A stretch of 64,000 nt of DNA from Pachyseris speciosa (GCA_016490735.1 JAEMWC010000256.1:89501-153500), one strand, 5' to 3'; positions 22,401 through 37,400 are shown, counted from the stretch's first letter. Notes: generated by a model not told the origin, from the letters alone. Made by a program: numbers and translations.

Positions 22401-25400
22401 CATTTAGTAGCTTCTCAGTAAGATATCCCCTTTTAGATGAAGTGGAAACAAAAAAAATCAATAAAATAACAATAAAATAAAACTAGAAGGGATTGTTATT
22501 TCATTTATTTTTTGTTTGTTCAGAAGTTTTCTTGATAGTAAGATGTAACTTTAAATTCAAGTTTCCAATGTAATCTGTTTGGATATTGTAGCGATTATTT
22601 TTCACAAGCCTTATGGCCTCAGAGTTGTTATTAGGTTTTAGAGTACCTGACTGGAATCTAACAGAAGGTGGCTTTTTTATGAGAATTTAAACAGCCTTCA
22701 AAAAACGTTGGAAACTTTTCATTGAAAAGCAGGTGGATCAAAGTTTAAAGAAGCCACGTTTTAGCCAGTTGCCAGCACTTCAGGAGAAGCCTAACTTGTA
22801 CTAAATGAGATTTCCAATGAGTATACCCAAGATGAAATTACACCCTCAGTTTCAGAGGGGGGTACAAAAAGATTTAAAATTATTCTTAAAATTTAATTGT
22901 CCATCTGTTATCTGTTGGTCTTTCACTTTCCTTTCTACAGCGGCCCAAAAGGGTCAATCACTAATCATTTTACCAAAACAAAAATCAGTTTCCCATAACA
23001 CAAAACAGTTTCTCAAAATACAAACAATTTCCCGAAACACAAGTTAGTTTACCATCATCATTCACTGAAACACCTGTAATTGCCCTCCTTTGCAGCCATT
23101 GTTTGTGTCGGTCCTATTCTCCCTCCCCACCAACGTCTGCTGAACTGAGCCGGACATTCCATTCCAGGAACTGACAAATCACATCGCAGCTTTTAAATTT
23201 CGGTGGCTAAGTTACTATGGCCTCTTCACGGCCGTTGTTTTTGTCTGTTCTATTCTCCCTCCTGATTGGATACTCAGACACAATGGGAATGGAATGTTCG
23301 GCTCAGTTCAGCAGATGTTGGTGGGGAGGGAGAATAGGACCGACACAAACAACGGCTGTGAAGGAGGCTAACCTGTAATAGGCTAATCATAGTAAGTGCA
23401 CTGCACAAGATGTTCAGCAATACCATATCACACTGCCTAATGCATACATCACTTTATACATCACTTTATTTACCCTCGGATTTTAGAGTAGCTTGTGTAG
23501 CTAATATCTCCGAGCATTTAACCACCAGATGAGAGATACATGTAGACCACCAAACCAGGAACTACGTCCCCTACTCTTTTCGAGCAGTGTGTGGGTTCTT
23601 TTACATCCCACAGAATCAATTGTGAAGAGTTGCGAGCCTAATTCTTAGGAGCTATGAGAGCCCTGTAATGCTACAAAAGGTATCAGGTCAATACCGTACC
23701 CCGATTACCATGCAAAACATCTGCCACAAATCTGATGAGGTCTCAAGAATTATGCTAACTCTACCAATACATAACACATGCCATTTTCCATTCCTTTCCC
23801 TCCAAAACACTGGAGTAGTTCCTATTCGAGTCTTATCTATAACCAAGGTAATCACCTATTTCAAAAGCATAATCTGAACTCACATCAACGTCAAAATGGC
23901 ATCTGTATGCAAGAGAATGTCAGAGTATTGGGAACTGATTTTGATTTGATAAATTGGTTTGTGATTTCGGCCTCTGTACTTTTCCACAGAAAAGTAGTCT
24001 TCGCGCCCAATGACCTTAACCACTTAACCTGGTCTTTCATGATTTTCATAATATAAGTGGATGGAGAGACAACCACGACTACGGGTAAATTATTTTAAAC
24101 TGGATTTTCTCAGGCCATTTCAAGGTCTCTCTCGAAATTGAGCTGGGCTGAGCTGAGACGCGACTTCGAGTCGATTGTAAGCAGTGGACGGTTCGATTTC
24201 GTGAGCAAAACACAATTCAACGGCTGTGTTTCACTCGCCCGATCGGTAAACTTGCCTGGCCTGTGCAACAGAAATTCCATCGCCCCGAAAAGTTTCAGGA
24301 GCGGCCCACTGCCTGTGAGTACACCAGATAAAAACAAAAGCTCAGACCAAACAACAACAATTGTGGCCGAGTTGTCAACAATTCTTCGCGTGAAGTTTAC
24401 GATACCTGCGATCGGTCTTCATCTTGATTTTTCTAGTTCCTTACAAGTGATATTTGCTTGAGTAGAAGTTGAATTTGTCGATATCTGAGTTTTGTGGGCC
24501 CCTTTCCACCATAACTTTCCTCGAAGTGTCGATGCAGCAATCGAAAATATGGCTGACAGCAGATTGAACGTTTTACCTTCGGTATAAGAAGTCACGAAAG
24601 GTGTGCGATATATAAGCTGATCCCCGATTGGGCAGAAAAAAATTCCTTGCCAGAAAATTTCCGCCCAGTCAGGAAACTGTATTTCAATGGCTTCTGGAAC
24701 GAGTCCGATAAAGAAATGTTCCCAGGGGCTCTCCCGACTGTCTTGTAAACTTTCGCTCGTCCCGAATCTTTGTCCCGTCCCGACTATCTGCCCCTGGGTC
24801 TCCGAGGATGCTTAACACCCGACTCGCGAAATTTCAAGTTTTAATTTCAAGCAGGAGACTGTTTACTTTGAGTACAACTTTTTAATTTAACGGTCCGCCA
24901 TTACTCACGTTCTTAACTGACCGACTAGGCCTATGAGAGCTGGATCCAGGATAAAATGACCTTATTTACTCACTGGTTTAAGATTGCAGTGTGTGAATGC
25001 AGCTTATTAAGTATGTAAAACACGAGTTTTAGAGTCTGAAAGCTCAAAGTTCCCGTGCTGCATACTAAACGATACGCGTTTACTCGGGATACTTTTGTGC
25101 TGCGGAAGCCTGACGCACGCTTTCTGATTCTCGAAAACTATCCGGCTTGTGGTTTGCTTTTTCTCTCTGCTAAGCTTGAAAGCATTCGTATTGACACTTC
25201 ACTTAACATATTGGTTATTCAAAACTCGAAAACATAAGGCGAATCGTTTCCGTGTATGTGACATGTTTCTCAGGCAGAAGCAATCCAGAGATGTCACCCA
25301 TTGTAAAAAAAAACTCGAAATTCAAACTGCTCTATTTTCAAAACAAAGCATGTTACTTGGCTGAAAACAGGCCAGCAGATATATCCTTAAAATGTCATTT

Positions 25401-28400
25401 ACCTGATGAAGGTTAAAAATCTAAATGTTTAATTTTAGTTTTTTCCTGACGTCGCATGACAACCAAAAATTCGCAAACTTGGCTCTAAATATGGACCTGT
25501 CACAGCAATCGAGTTGTGATATCATCCAGATCAAATAACATCAAAATAACTTTGCAATTTTCTAAATATATAACTGTCACAACGTTCTAATTCGAGTCGA
25601 TACTCACAGCACGTGCGAGGCTTCGAACCTAATCTTAAATTCGGCAAACCTTTTCACGCGGACCAACTCTACTGGATTAAAGTCTTCACAACTTTAGAAA
25701 GATATCGCAACATCCTCATTAATCCAAGCAAGACAGTCCATCACAAAGGCTGAACAGAAAGAGATTCATGAGTCACGTAGCTCAAGGCTCTTGATGGTGC
25801 AATAATGATGCAATACTTTGCCTTCTGTTGTGTATTGGCCAATGAAAACACCGCCAAGTGCCTTCTATTGTGCAATGCCCAATGGAAACATCGCCACGTA
25901 ATTGTATTGTACATTTTGCGGCACATGAATAAAAAGACTGAAATCTAACACATTTTATAACTCGGTAAACTTACAGTATCCCGAGTAATCAGCCGGGTTT
26001 ACACACACTGCACTGTTACTCTTGTGAGCTTTCTAAGTCATTTTGTCCTCGATCCAGTTCTCTCAAGATTTTTAAGTTAGTAATGGCGGATCACCAAACA
26101 GAAATATTTCAGTCAAAATAAAAAACTGACTTCTCCAAATTAAAGCTTGAAATTTCGCGAGTCGGTTGTCAAGCAAACACACCTTCGAAATTTTTATATG
26201 TAATAGGACTACTTGCTGTCTAATTTGGAAATAATTGGATGAAAAAAATTCCGAGGACAGCCAAAATTGGACTCAAGCATTTAACTATTCTCAATCCTTT
26301 TAGTGCCCATCAACACCATCCTGGGGGAGGGGTGGGTGGGTGCAAGTATGGAGGTTAATGGAGAAAAAAATTACCATTACTTATTGTGGGCGCACTAATG
26401 TCCATGCACTACTTACAATTTTCGCAGATAAGCAAGTCTACTCTCATACATATTCCAGCGCTAGACGTCTTTGGCAGTATTCTGACATATTGGCCTGCAA
26501 AAGGTGAAGAAAGTTGACAACAACTGAGCCTCTGTTGGTGTTTCCAGTCAATTGCTGAACAAACAAAACAAGCAAACATTCGTTGATTGATACTCGCGTT
26601 TGTAGTCTATTTAAAGACAAGAAAAACATTACACTAGTATTCTCGGAACGAAAAATGGTTAATTTAGTTTGCTTTGTGAGAATGAATATATGAAATTCAC
26701 ATATTTGAACTGCGGATTAACGGAGATAGTTTTTTAATCCTTTAACCCCTGAAGGGTCTCCCTTTGACGGGAAAGGATCAAAGAATGAAGATGCGAATAT
26801 TAATAAGCAGTAGTGAAAAACATTTCAATAAAAAATAAAATACAAAAGCTTAATAAGTCGAGGTATTGAGAAATGTAGTGCTGTGCGTATTAGTTAAAAC
26901 ACAGTATGCATATTTAATCCAAGACATACAGCGCTAAATTTTTCAATACTTCAAATCACCTTGTCAAAGGCGAAGGGCAGCTTATATCATTATGAATACA
27001 AAGCTTCCCATTCCGGCTGAATAATCAAACCATTTTGTCCCATCATATCCATAGGTGATTGCATAGCTTGTCACCCATTTGTCCATATTATTATCTCCCT
27101 GAGTAGATACACCGCTGACTGTAATCACTTTTCCAACATTTAACTGCAAGTATTGGGGGAGTGATACTGAAGCACTGCACCAAGAGTCGGTACCGTAAAG
27201 GCGACTACCAACAGCTGTATGACTGACAAGTTCCGATGATGCTGTAGCTCCGACGTCTCGATTTACAAATCTTTCATTTCCCATCGATGACAAGCAACCT
27301 GTAAAAATGTAATAACATTATCACGCAGGCATTATCGGGGGTGACTAATTCAACAAGCTATAGACCCAATGCACAAATGGCTACCTTTAAATTATTCTTT
27401 TGTTCTTATTCAAAATAGCCTCACTGACCTCGCTTTTTGAGATCAAAATTCTAAAGAAATTGTTATGACGAACGGGGTTAGTGAGGCTATTTTGTATACG
27501 AACAGAAAAATAATCTAAAGGCAGCCATTTTTGTATAAGGTGTATCGGGCAAATTTTTCTAGACGTTCCAGAAACAACCATGTTTGGTCACCCAAATAAC
27601 CAGAACACAAAGCAGCAACCTTGTACCTCAATCGGCGTACATTATTGAACACTGGAAGAAACTCCGATACAATTTACCATTGCCACGATCGACGAAAGAC
27701 GTGACGAATGCCGATACAAGCTCATAAGCTGAACAATTTCGCCTGAATTGTATTGGTATATTTTTTCTTTTACTCGGACCCAAGTAGATCCGGCGAGGGA
27801 AATTTATCTTTACTGGAAAAAGCCCCAAAGTAAATCTAAACTTACAGATTAAGATCAACTGTACCCTGCAATGATCCATATACTTCCACTCTCAATGCTT
27901 TGCTAAAGCTGAATGTTACAGGATAAAAGCGAATATACCTAGCAGCGACTGGATGGTAAAGATCACTTCTAACAATACTGTTCCGGTCACTGTTACCAGT
28001 AAAAGTCTGAAAATTAAAACAGTCAAAATACGTTTTTCTTGGCAAACTATATTGGGAGCCTCGATTAAATATTGGTATGCAACATTGCTATACAATAATG
28101 GTATCTACTGAATATGTTGCAATTAGTTAGAAAACATTTAGAAAGAAACAGCACCAAGAAAATTGCTTCACCTTTTAATCAAACTAACCAAAATCGAGGA
28201 GAATGACGGGTTCATTAACCCTGCCAAAATACCATCATTTGCAGAAAAGCAGGATGGCATTAACTTAGTTAATTAAAAACATCACCAAGTAAAAATAAAT
28301 AACGGATTAATGCACTGATGCATTTGAAGGCTTCACTTTCATTTAAATTCATCAAAACTATTGTCTTCATTACTACCCCAAACAAATCTCTGAGGCATTC

Positions 28401-31400
28401 ATCTATTTCAAATTCGTAACGATTTTGATGATGGTGGTCGAACAAATCAACCACTACTTTAGCGGAAAACCTTTAAATAATATGCTGCCAGGAATAATAT
28501 TAAAATTTCATTGAGTTGGTCATTTCGATAATGTCACTTAAATTATAACACTATTAGCTGTTACCTTTTCCACATTATCCTCAACATAGATTGTCCAATT
28601 AACATTGTTCAAAGATGTCCCTATTTTATAAGTCTTCGTCCAATCATCTTCTCTGGGATGTCCTTGTGTAGCTACACCACAAACAAAATAAACTGACCCC
28701 AGGTCAATCTGCAGGAAGTCATTGGCATCACTGTTGCTGCTGGGCATCCAGAGGTTGGATCCTCTCAGGCGCCCATCGTGAGGGTTTGTGCCGCTACGAG
28801 TGGAAGAAGCTGAAAATCTCTGATCACGAATGATGGAACTGTGTGTGGTTCCCACCGGATCACTTGAGCAGCCTGAAATTAATTCCACAAAGTATACGCG
28901 AGTAAGTTCATTACAGTTGCCCTCAATTTAATATTTAAAACAGCATGGTACGCTTGTATGGGCAACGTACTGAGAACTTTATTCATCTACTCTTAACGAC
29001 CTGTTCCCAAACAAGATTGTTACACTGTAATATAATTCAAATGTAGCTGTAGATCACACATTAACGCAAAAATTAATTTGTACTCGCAGAGACTTCAGAC
29101 CAGCCGAGAGCTCAAGGACTGTAATATGTCGGTGTTTTTGTTCTGAGTTACACCTGTTCTGTTGCCGGTATTATGGCCACATTTTTCAGAGTTATTAACT
29201 GAACTTGAACTACTGCTCGTCCAGAATAGCCCACTGTAGGTAGCAAGCCCTGGAAAAAAATCCTTGCAAGTACCACAGCCTGTTAACTCATTCTTGTCCG
29301 GCTCTGCAATTTATCGGTCACTGAAGACTAGTGCATTGAAAACCTGTAACTTTTCCAAATCCCGGACTATGTTCGAAGTGAGCCATTATTATTGCCAAAT
29401 ACTGAGTTTATTAGACTTTATCGCTCCGTAAAAGTATTAAAAGTACCGATTTTCCTTGAATACGACTGTTTATTCTGTTGCAAAACCAAAAAACGCTCTA
29501 AGACAACACCAAAAATAAGCAACTTTGTTTTGAAGTTTTGAAGACAAAAAAACCCTCTGCAAGCTAAAATTCTACATTGGCAGTAAACTTCGACTCAACT
29601 TCTTGCAACCTGTTCCAATTTGCCCGCTCACTTCCTTAGCCCGACGTGGGTAACGCTATTTGATTTCAGTTGCTCTAGCTGGTCTGACATCTTCGCATTT
29701 GTGATCCTAAGGAATTCTGGGATATACTTGGATAACTGCCGCGTGTTAGTCCGCCAATTTCCATTTCAGATATTTTTTTATAAAAAAAAAACCATCTACA
29801 TGCACGTACATACAGGCTTGAAATTCCATCAAAAGTATTTTTCGCCTTAAATTCTTCAACATATCTCTGAATTGCCACTTGCAACAGATTATTGCCATAT
29901 GATTTAGGACAAACAATTTCATTCCAATGTTTCTCTTTACTTCAGTATTGAGTTATGATAGCAACCTGCAGCTGAATTAGCAAATTTAAATGTTTACTAC
30001 ATGTAAGCACTTACTAGTTTTAGAATAAACTTCAACCTCACAAAGCGTTAAGTCATAGGTGTTGCCAGGTATTCTGATAGAGACATATCTGCCATATGCT
30101 CTCGGTATGCAGAAAAAGGCTTTTTCCCATCCACTTGGAATCTGTATGTTACCAGCACAAAGATGGTTAGTTGCTCCTCCATTTGCAGTTGAATTTCCTT
30201 GATGAGAGTACAAAAAAAGAAAATAGTAAGGACAATACTTTCCAGTAGTCCTCATTATTGAAAACCGGATGTAAGATGTAAGATTTCTAGCATTTTCATT
30301 GGCTAGCCAGTCACAGGCTATCAACTCATATACCTTCTGCGACAAAATAATATGGTCAGTGAACTCATCACCAATAAAGTAAGCTGGAAGAAATTTCTCA
30401 TTCAAAACCGGCAGGCATCAAAAACCTGTCTCACAGTGGAATTAACCAGTAGAAATTCCGACACTGCAAGCAAAATACAAATGGAAATTGAACTTTTCAT
30501 CGTTGAATGTTTTAGAAGGACAAAGACCGGTGCTGGTGTCCTCTTTAAAAAAGCTTTTCTTACAACATACACTGTACGTTCAGATTATACCAAAACAAGA
30601 GCTTACGAGCTAAACTAAACATAATGGTGGGGATAAATTCAATAACAAGTATCACAAGCCTGTAGAATGTCTGCTACTCGGGCTTACTGGATATGAGATA
30701 ACCAACTCGGCATTACGGCGGGCCTCCTTGGTAATAGTCCAGTTTTGAGTTCGCCATGACCGCTGAACAAAAGCACTGAGAACACATTTGCACAGGGTTA
30801 GCCTCGATCTAAAGTAAGATATTCACAAATACTGGCGGGAAGGTGCCACATGTTTGAAAATTAAACAATAGGCAGATCTGTAAACAGGTCATCTTCTCCC
30901 TGGAATTTGTGAATATTTTACGTCAGGTCGAGGCTAATCCTTTACAAATGCCTTCCCAGTGCTTTTATTCAGCGGTCATGGCAAACTCGCAACTGTGGAC
31001 TATTTATAATCTCATATACTTGTACAAGTAGCAGCACGTCTTCGTAGAATAATTTTATAAAATTAAAGAAAATTGTCATTAATGAATCATGCCAAGTGGT
31101 CATTCCATTTTCTGTTTAAACATATACAATATAGTTTAAATCTTACCCTGCATGTGCAGTGTACGGCAGTTGTAAGAAACAGCAAAGTTACAACACTCAT
31201 GAAATGACCAGTAATTTTACCATGGTACCGGTTTGATTATGGCACTGCAACAGATACATGGTGCCCATGTACTGAGTTATCAATGTTTTCTTGCAAAAAC
31301 AAGTAAACTATGAGTGCAGTATTTTTTCCCGTCGACAAACGAAGAAGATATAACAAAATAACTATTCCGAAAAACATGTTGTAATAAGTAATGTCTCACA

Positions 31401-34400
31401 CCTTCCTAGCTGGCTCTCCTTATAAGTTGAACGCTGTGCCATCTTTGTCATACGTTTGATAATGATATTGTAGTAAGAGCCGAAATATTACGTTTACTCC
31501 CTGTTTGTTGTTCCCTTCCTTGCTTATACTTATATTTTAAAGTGCACCTAACCCCTACAATATTCTGTTTGAAACAAATTTTTGCATTGTCCAGGACACT
31601 TTTTTCGAAAACTTAATGATTTTTTTTTAATCCTCGATTTTTTATGAATTTATTGAAGTTGTCAAGATTTTCGTTCAAGGCCAAGCAAAGAGAGATCTGG
31701 GGCGAGTCAAAGTTGTTACGCCAATTCAAGAACAATTGAAATCTGCCTTTGTTTTTCATAGCATTTATTGCGTCTTGGTGTCATTGGTACGAATCGCTTT
31801 TGTGACTACTGCGCGTGAGCGAAGTAGTCACTATATGCTATCGAGTGAGTCTTCCTAAAGTGAGTAAGTAACAATAGAATATACTTAGGAACCAATCAGC
31901 ACACAAAGATAACCAAAGGTTGCATTCTGTGAACAGTACGATGATTAATATTTGCCGATAGTTCGCGATGACGAACTAATGTTCGGGCGCCTCGTGGTCT
32001 GTTCATGTAGGCCGTTCCATCGAGCTACCTGATCAACAAAGAGAAAACCTCTGTAATATGAGGTGAGTTTTCTCTATTTTACAATATTTACTTCTCGTAG
32101 CTTTCATATTTTGTTTCTAACCGACCAGATGAAAGGTTGCATTGCTACATTTCAGCTTTTAGGTCAATAATTCGAAAACTGATTTGACAACGCGTGACAA
32201 ACAACGCTTGCCGATAGCCTCTTCGGAGGATAAGCGAGCCTCTTCAGGGGAAAATTGAGCCCCATTGTAGAAAAATTGAGCGCCCTCTTCAGAGGATACT
32301 TCGACCGTCTTGTGCGATTATCGATCCTCCTCGGAGAATAATTGATCCCGTTTACGCGCTTAATGAAGCCGTTGAAGGAAACAAAAGCCCTTTCAGGGAA
32401 AACTTGCGCCTCTTCCGCCTTGTTGGAATATTGAGCCCGCTTACGGGATAAACAAAGCTTTTGGGGGAAATCAAGACGCTAAATTTCAAGGAGCACGTGA
32501 TTGTCACTGTCACATGTAAATTTTTTAATGGTCAAGAAACTATCGGTATGAAAGCTGTGGTGAACCATTCCCAAAGTTTTTCTGTAATTGTTGCTGACAA
32601 AGTTGACAAGTTAAGTAATGTTTAATAAATGAGCAGGAGTGTTTTATCAAGAGGCGCAGCCGAGTGTTTTAGGACTTTATGAAACACGAATTTCAAAAAC
32701 TTTATTGTACATCTATCCATTCTTACACTACAATTTAGATCTTGGGTTATTTTGGCCTAGAAAAATGGATGTAAAGTTTAGCCGTGTTTTTATCAGATAT
32801 GAAGACATTCATTAAAAATTAATTTCTAATGTATTTCCTTCGTGAATTATTATGAGTTTTTTTAAATGTAAATAATGAACATAGCTTAAATGAGGCTTCA
32901 ATGCAGACTGACTGTAGGAAACATATAAGTTCTCTGATCATGAGACAATATCTGCCTTAACTCATCGCGACGGGCTCTGCAATTTTTGGTCACTGAAGAC
33001 CGGTGCTTTGAAAACCTGTAACTTTTCCAAATCCCTGATTATGTTTGAAATGAGCGATTATTATTACCAAATACTGAGTTTCTGAGACTTTATCACCCCG
33101 TAAACCTACTGAAAGTCACGATTTCCTTGAATATGACTGTTTATTCTGTTGCAAAACCAAAAACCACTCTATAGAACAGCAACAAATATAGGCAACTTTG
33201 TTTTGAAGTTTTGAAGACAAAAAACCCTCTTCGAGCTAAAAGTCCACATTGGCAGTAAACTTCGACTCAACTTCTTGCAATCTGTTCCAATTTGCCCGCT
33301 CACTTCCTTAGCCCGACCTGGGTAACGCTATTTGATTTCAGTTGCTCTCACTGGTCTGACATGTTCGTTTTGTGACCAAAAGGAATTCTGGGGATATTCT
33401 TGGATAACTGCCGCGTGTTAGTCCGCCAATTTCCGTTTCAGATATTTTTTAGAACTGTGTCGAGCCACCCGGTCCTGCTGGCAAAATATTGCACCGATTG
33501 CATTATTTACATGTCAAAACTCGTCAAAATTGCCATGTGAGGTCCCGGAATCTATTCACAGATCGGCTAGGAACACAACTTCACTTCGTGAATCACCATG
33601 ACTCGATCGAAACCTTTCGGCGGCTCACTTGGTGTGAAATTGCTTCTCACCTCTCTCTTCGTCCAAAGGATTGCCTCTACCCACCAACCCAGCTTTATGA
33701 TGCCAGGCAGGGGGCTTCTGAGGTGGAAAATGGCTCGAAAACACACTTATAAATGAAATACCTACCGAGTTATAGCTGACTGATCGTTTACAAATAAACG
33801 ACAGCTAGCGCGACAAGCGTGACATGAAAGATAGAGTCTTCGATGTTGTGGACCAGCGAGATTTCCGTGGTAACCCCTTATATGGAATAACCAGATCGAC
33901 TTGACCTCAAACCCTCGAAAATTGCAGAAAAACACGTAAAAAATGCCCGTCGTGAATGAGTTAATTCAAACAACATGATGTTGCCATAAAATAGACGTAC
34001 AGTAACAGCATTATAAAATAGTACAAATCTTCCACCAAATAGTAATGCAGCAATACCTCACTTACATTATCTTCACTTTCCCTCTTATTATTTTCTCCCA
34101 TAGTATTACTTGGACCGCAATGCTCAGAACTTCCCCTTAGCCAGAGCTTTGTACCAGGAAATGATTTTTATTAATAGTTTTAGCAAATCGATTGTGTTGT
34201 AAATGAACAAGAAATTTACCAATGTGACCAGAAACCTTTTAATCTACTACATGTACTTGTCCTAATCAATAGCATATGTTAGACCAAAAAGCGTACCTGT
34301 ACTTATCAAACTCCATAGACCATCCCAAACTGAAACTGAGGATTTTGACTTTGGATTCTCAACATAATAAAAATTGATTTCTAAGGTACAACTTATGATG

Positions 34401-37400
34401 CACACTACAAATATACACCCAGGTAAATATAGCTTAATTTATTTTCTTATCATTATTAAATACCGGTAGTAGTATTATGAAACAAACATTTCTTTTTACC
34501 ACAACTTAAATGTTACGCATGCGTTATTAATTTCATATAAAGTTGTATTAATATTATTGTGTTCATCTTTTGTGCAACATGGAAGAAAAAGAATAGTGAA
34601 AAAAGAGTAAAAAGTGCCTTACTTTGATATGTGTGTACTATACAAACAGAGAGTGAATTACTCCAAGTATTTGTTTTTCGCCTGTCGAGCATAACAAGAC
34701 TGTAAATAATATGGTTCCGGAATATCTTAGTTCGCGCTTTGTCTTCCGTTCTGATACTTTCACTTATAACCCAAGAGATAGTGACGGTACGCTTGCTGTC
34801 CCACAGCCCTGCACTAACTTTTGTTAAAAAAAAAAATAGTCTGCCCTACAGCGGAGCTGTACTGTGGAATAGTTTGCCCTTGAATATTCGACAGTCCCCC
34901 TCTCTTAATGAATTTCAATCTACAGTAAGTTGAAGAATCATGATTTTAAAAATAGCCTTTTATAAATGTTATTTTATATAATTTATATTTTTTCTAATCT
35001 TAATTAAGTTATGTAGTTAGATTTATTTAATTAAATATTGTATAGTCCTCAGTGAAGGAAATACCGTGCCTGAAACTTTGACAGGTAGTTTATTTACTAT
35101 ATTTCCACAATATCTCAATTTCTGGACATTAGTTTTTGAATGATAAGCGATTAGTTTTTATTTGCATGATTTAAAACTGACCGCAGAAACGTTCGGCTTT
35201 CTTATGTTTCAAATGACCCTGGATTGACGTATTTGTAAACAGTTTCACTCTGTTGATTATTTTTCTCTTCACATTTCACCGAGGCTCCATTAACGTTTAG
35301 GCGAAAAAATCTTACATCGTTCGATAAGCGTTTCCTTTCTCAAACAAATATCCATCGAAGCGAAAACAAGTTTGCTTAGTTTTTTTGGAGTGAATACACT
35401 ATTTTTATGTGCAATTACGTTATGACGAACCTCTGAGGTCTAGAAGTCATTGTTCCTGCCTCTGACGCAGATAACCCAGGTTCGGCTTCTACTAGTGGCA
35501 CATATCGCGGGCTTTTTTTTTTTCTTTTTCGTTTCTCTTTTTCTTCTTCTTTTAGAAATATTTTTTACAGACCTATAATTATTGTTCTCAATGGTTGAGC
35601 TGTAACGCAATTATTTATTTTTAGAGGGATATACGTTAATAGGGGTCTAAAGAAATAGACTCCAACACAAGCTAAGCGCAATGCGTCCGATGTAAGAAAG
35701 ACAGACTTCTCTCTATTCTTTTGTTTAGCGCTATGAAAATTAGGGCTACAATACTGTGTTTTGCAAGCCCGAGTTTAGGCTAATTGTAGCCTCTTCTTTA
35801 AGATCAAAATACTATTTTTATTAAGATATATGTCTTCCACAATAATGAATTGTTAGGATTTCGTTAGATATGAGCATTCCGATTGAAAAAATAGCCACTT
35901 TCACAATCCATATAATGTCTACGAACTGTCCACGATTGATGTCACGATTGATCGAAACGTCTTCGGAGAAGCCACTAACCAAACGTAGGCAAAACGTTAG
36001 ACAATGCAGACTCTTTTTCCCATGCGCTAGCGAGGTTGGCGTATGGACCACTTCGACAATGTCATGCAATATAATAATTTTTCATATTTTGCACACAAAC
36101 AAAAAACAACCTCCATAGATCAATTTATCACGCAGCATTTCGTAAATATGCGAGGTTTCATAAGAATCCGTCGCAAACCGGTGGTGATCTCATGAGCAGT
36201 TGGCAATCATATGTTATGCCTCATTTTGCATACATTAACATAAGGCCAGCACTTGTCCCTTGGAAATATTTATTATTTTTGCAGCCTTGGCAAGCGCTGA
36301 AAAAAAATTTCTTTAGTTCTCTTCGGCACAATGAACTGATTCAAACGGTAAAATACTCTCCTTACAGACAAGATCTTTGTTCAAAGGTTCTATGAAGTGC
36401 CGAACACATTTAATATTTGATTTTTGTGCAAGGAATAGTGCTGTTTTTGTAATTGAGTGACTCCCTGGCGGAACCATGTCATTATGTTCACGGGTTCACG
36501 ACAAATCTTTTCGCTACAATGCAATTTGCTGATTACAATGGTAAAATACACTCTCTTTACAGACAAGATTTTTCTTCAATGCTTCTATGATGCACCGATC
36601 ACAGTTGTATTTGATTTTTTATGCTAAGTATTTTTTAGCTTCAAACATAATCTCAAGACTGATTTGTTTCGCGCGAAGTTGTTGGCCAAGAACAGGAAGT
36701 CGAATGTTTGAATGAGTCTGCTTCAGCGAACGGGCTAGGTACCCATGATATAAGTTGAGTTTTTATCATGATAACTTTTTACAACTTGGAAATAAATGTT
36801 TGTGTTTTTTTAATTGAGTGATTGCTATACCATGTACTGGTTTCATCTGGCGATATTAGATGAATAGCCACGATAATGAACAATTTTACTATAATTCACA
36901 TTTGCCTATTCTTTTCCTTCTCCTTGTACATGTGTTTTCATAACCAGTAACCACGTGTCCTCATCGAGGGCTTTTATTTGAAAAAGCTGACATTTGGCGA
37001 TCTTAAAGTCCTGTACAGTATGTACAGCTGTAAGCTACAAAGAGCCCAAAGAGCCTTTCAAGGTCGTTTCCAAAATTTAGGTAATAATTACACTGTAGGT
37101 GTTGGAAAGTGTCGAAAAGCAAAATCCAAGGCAATTCATCGTTTAGATGATAGTACAATGAACCATAAAAAATTGTCAGTGGGAAAATATTCTCGGGTCA
37201 TATACGTACACTGTATTGAGGAGATAAAATCCACATTAAAATAATATTATACAAAAGCAAGGGGAAATCACAAGCTCTTTCAAGGTCAAAGGAATTATTG
37301 TTTGCAGAGGTTCTATCTCCATTCAAATGTTATAAATGAGTTATCACTAACACCAATTCTACCTCCTACAAATAAAATAATATCAAGAAAATCGCTTACC

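Larger units (their letters stand above)
21388..24809. mobile_element. 3.4-kb element with ~700-bp TIRs and 11-bp target duplication (Mutator-like)
   Basis: The left arm (21388 to about 22105) starts atcctcggagacccaggggc; the right arm (about 24113-24809) is its inverse, ending gcccctgggtctccgaggat. Matching internal blocks include ggacgggagagcccctggga and cggggcgatgaaatttctgt, each with its inverse. The perfect 11-mer gcttaacaccc flanks both ends (21377-21387, 24810-24820). Long TIRs plus an 9-11 bp duplication are hallmarks of Mutator-like elements. No transposase ORF is seen in the ~2-kb centre, so it is non-autonomous. Confidence 0.75.

Noticed and set aside
33489..33752. 87-codon frame as a host gene
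   Set aside because: Lies wholly within the TTAA-flanked element, and its inverse copy at 39.5-39.7 kb has a different frame structure.
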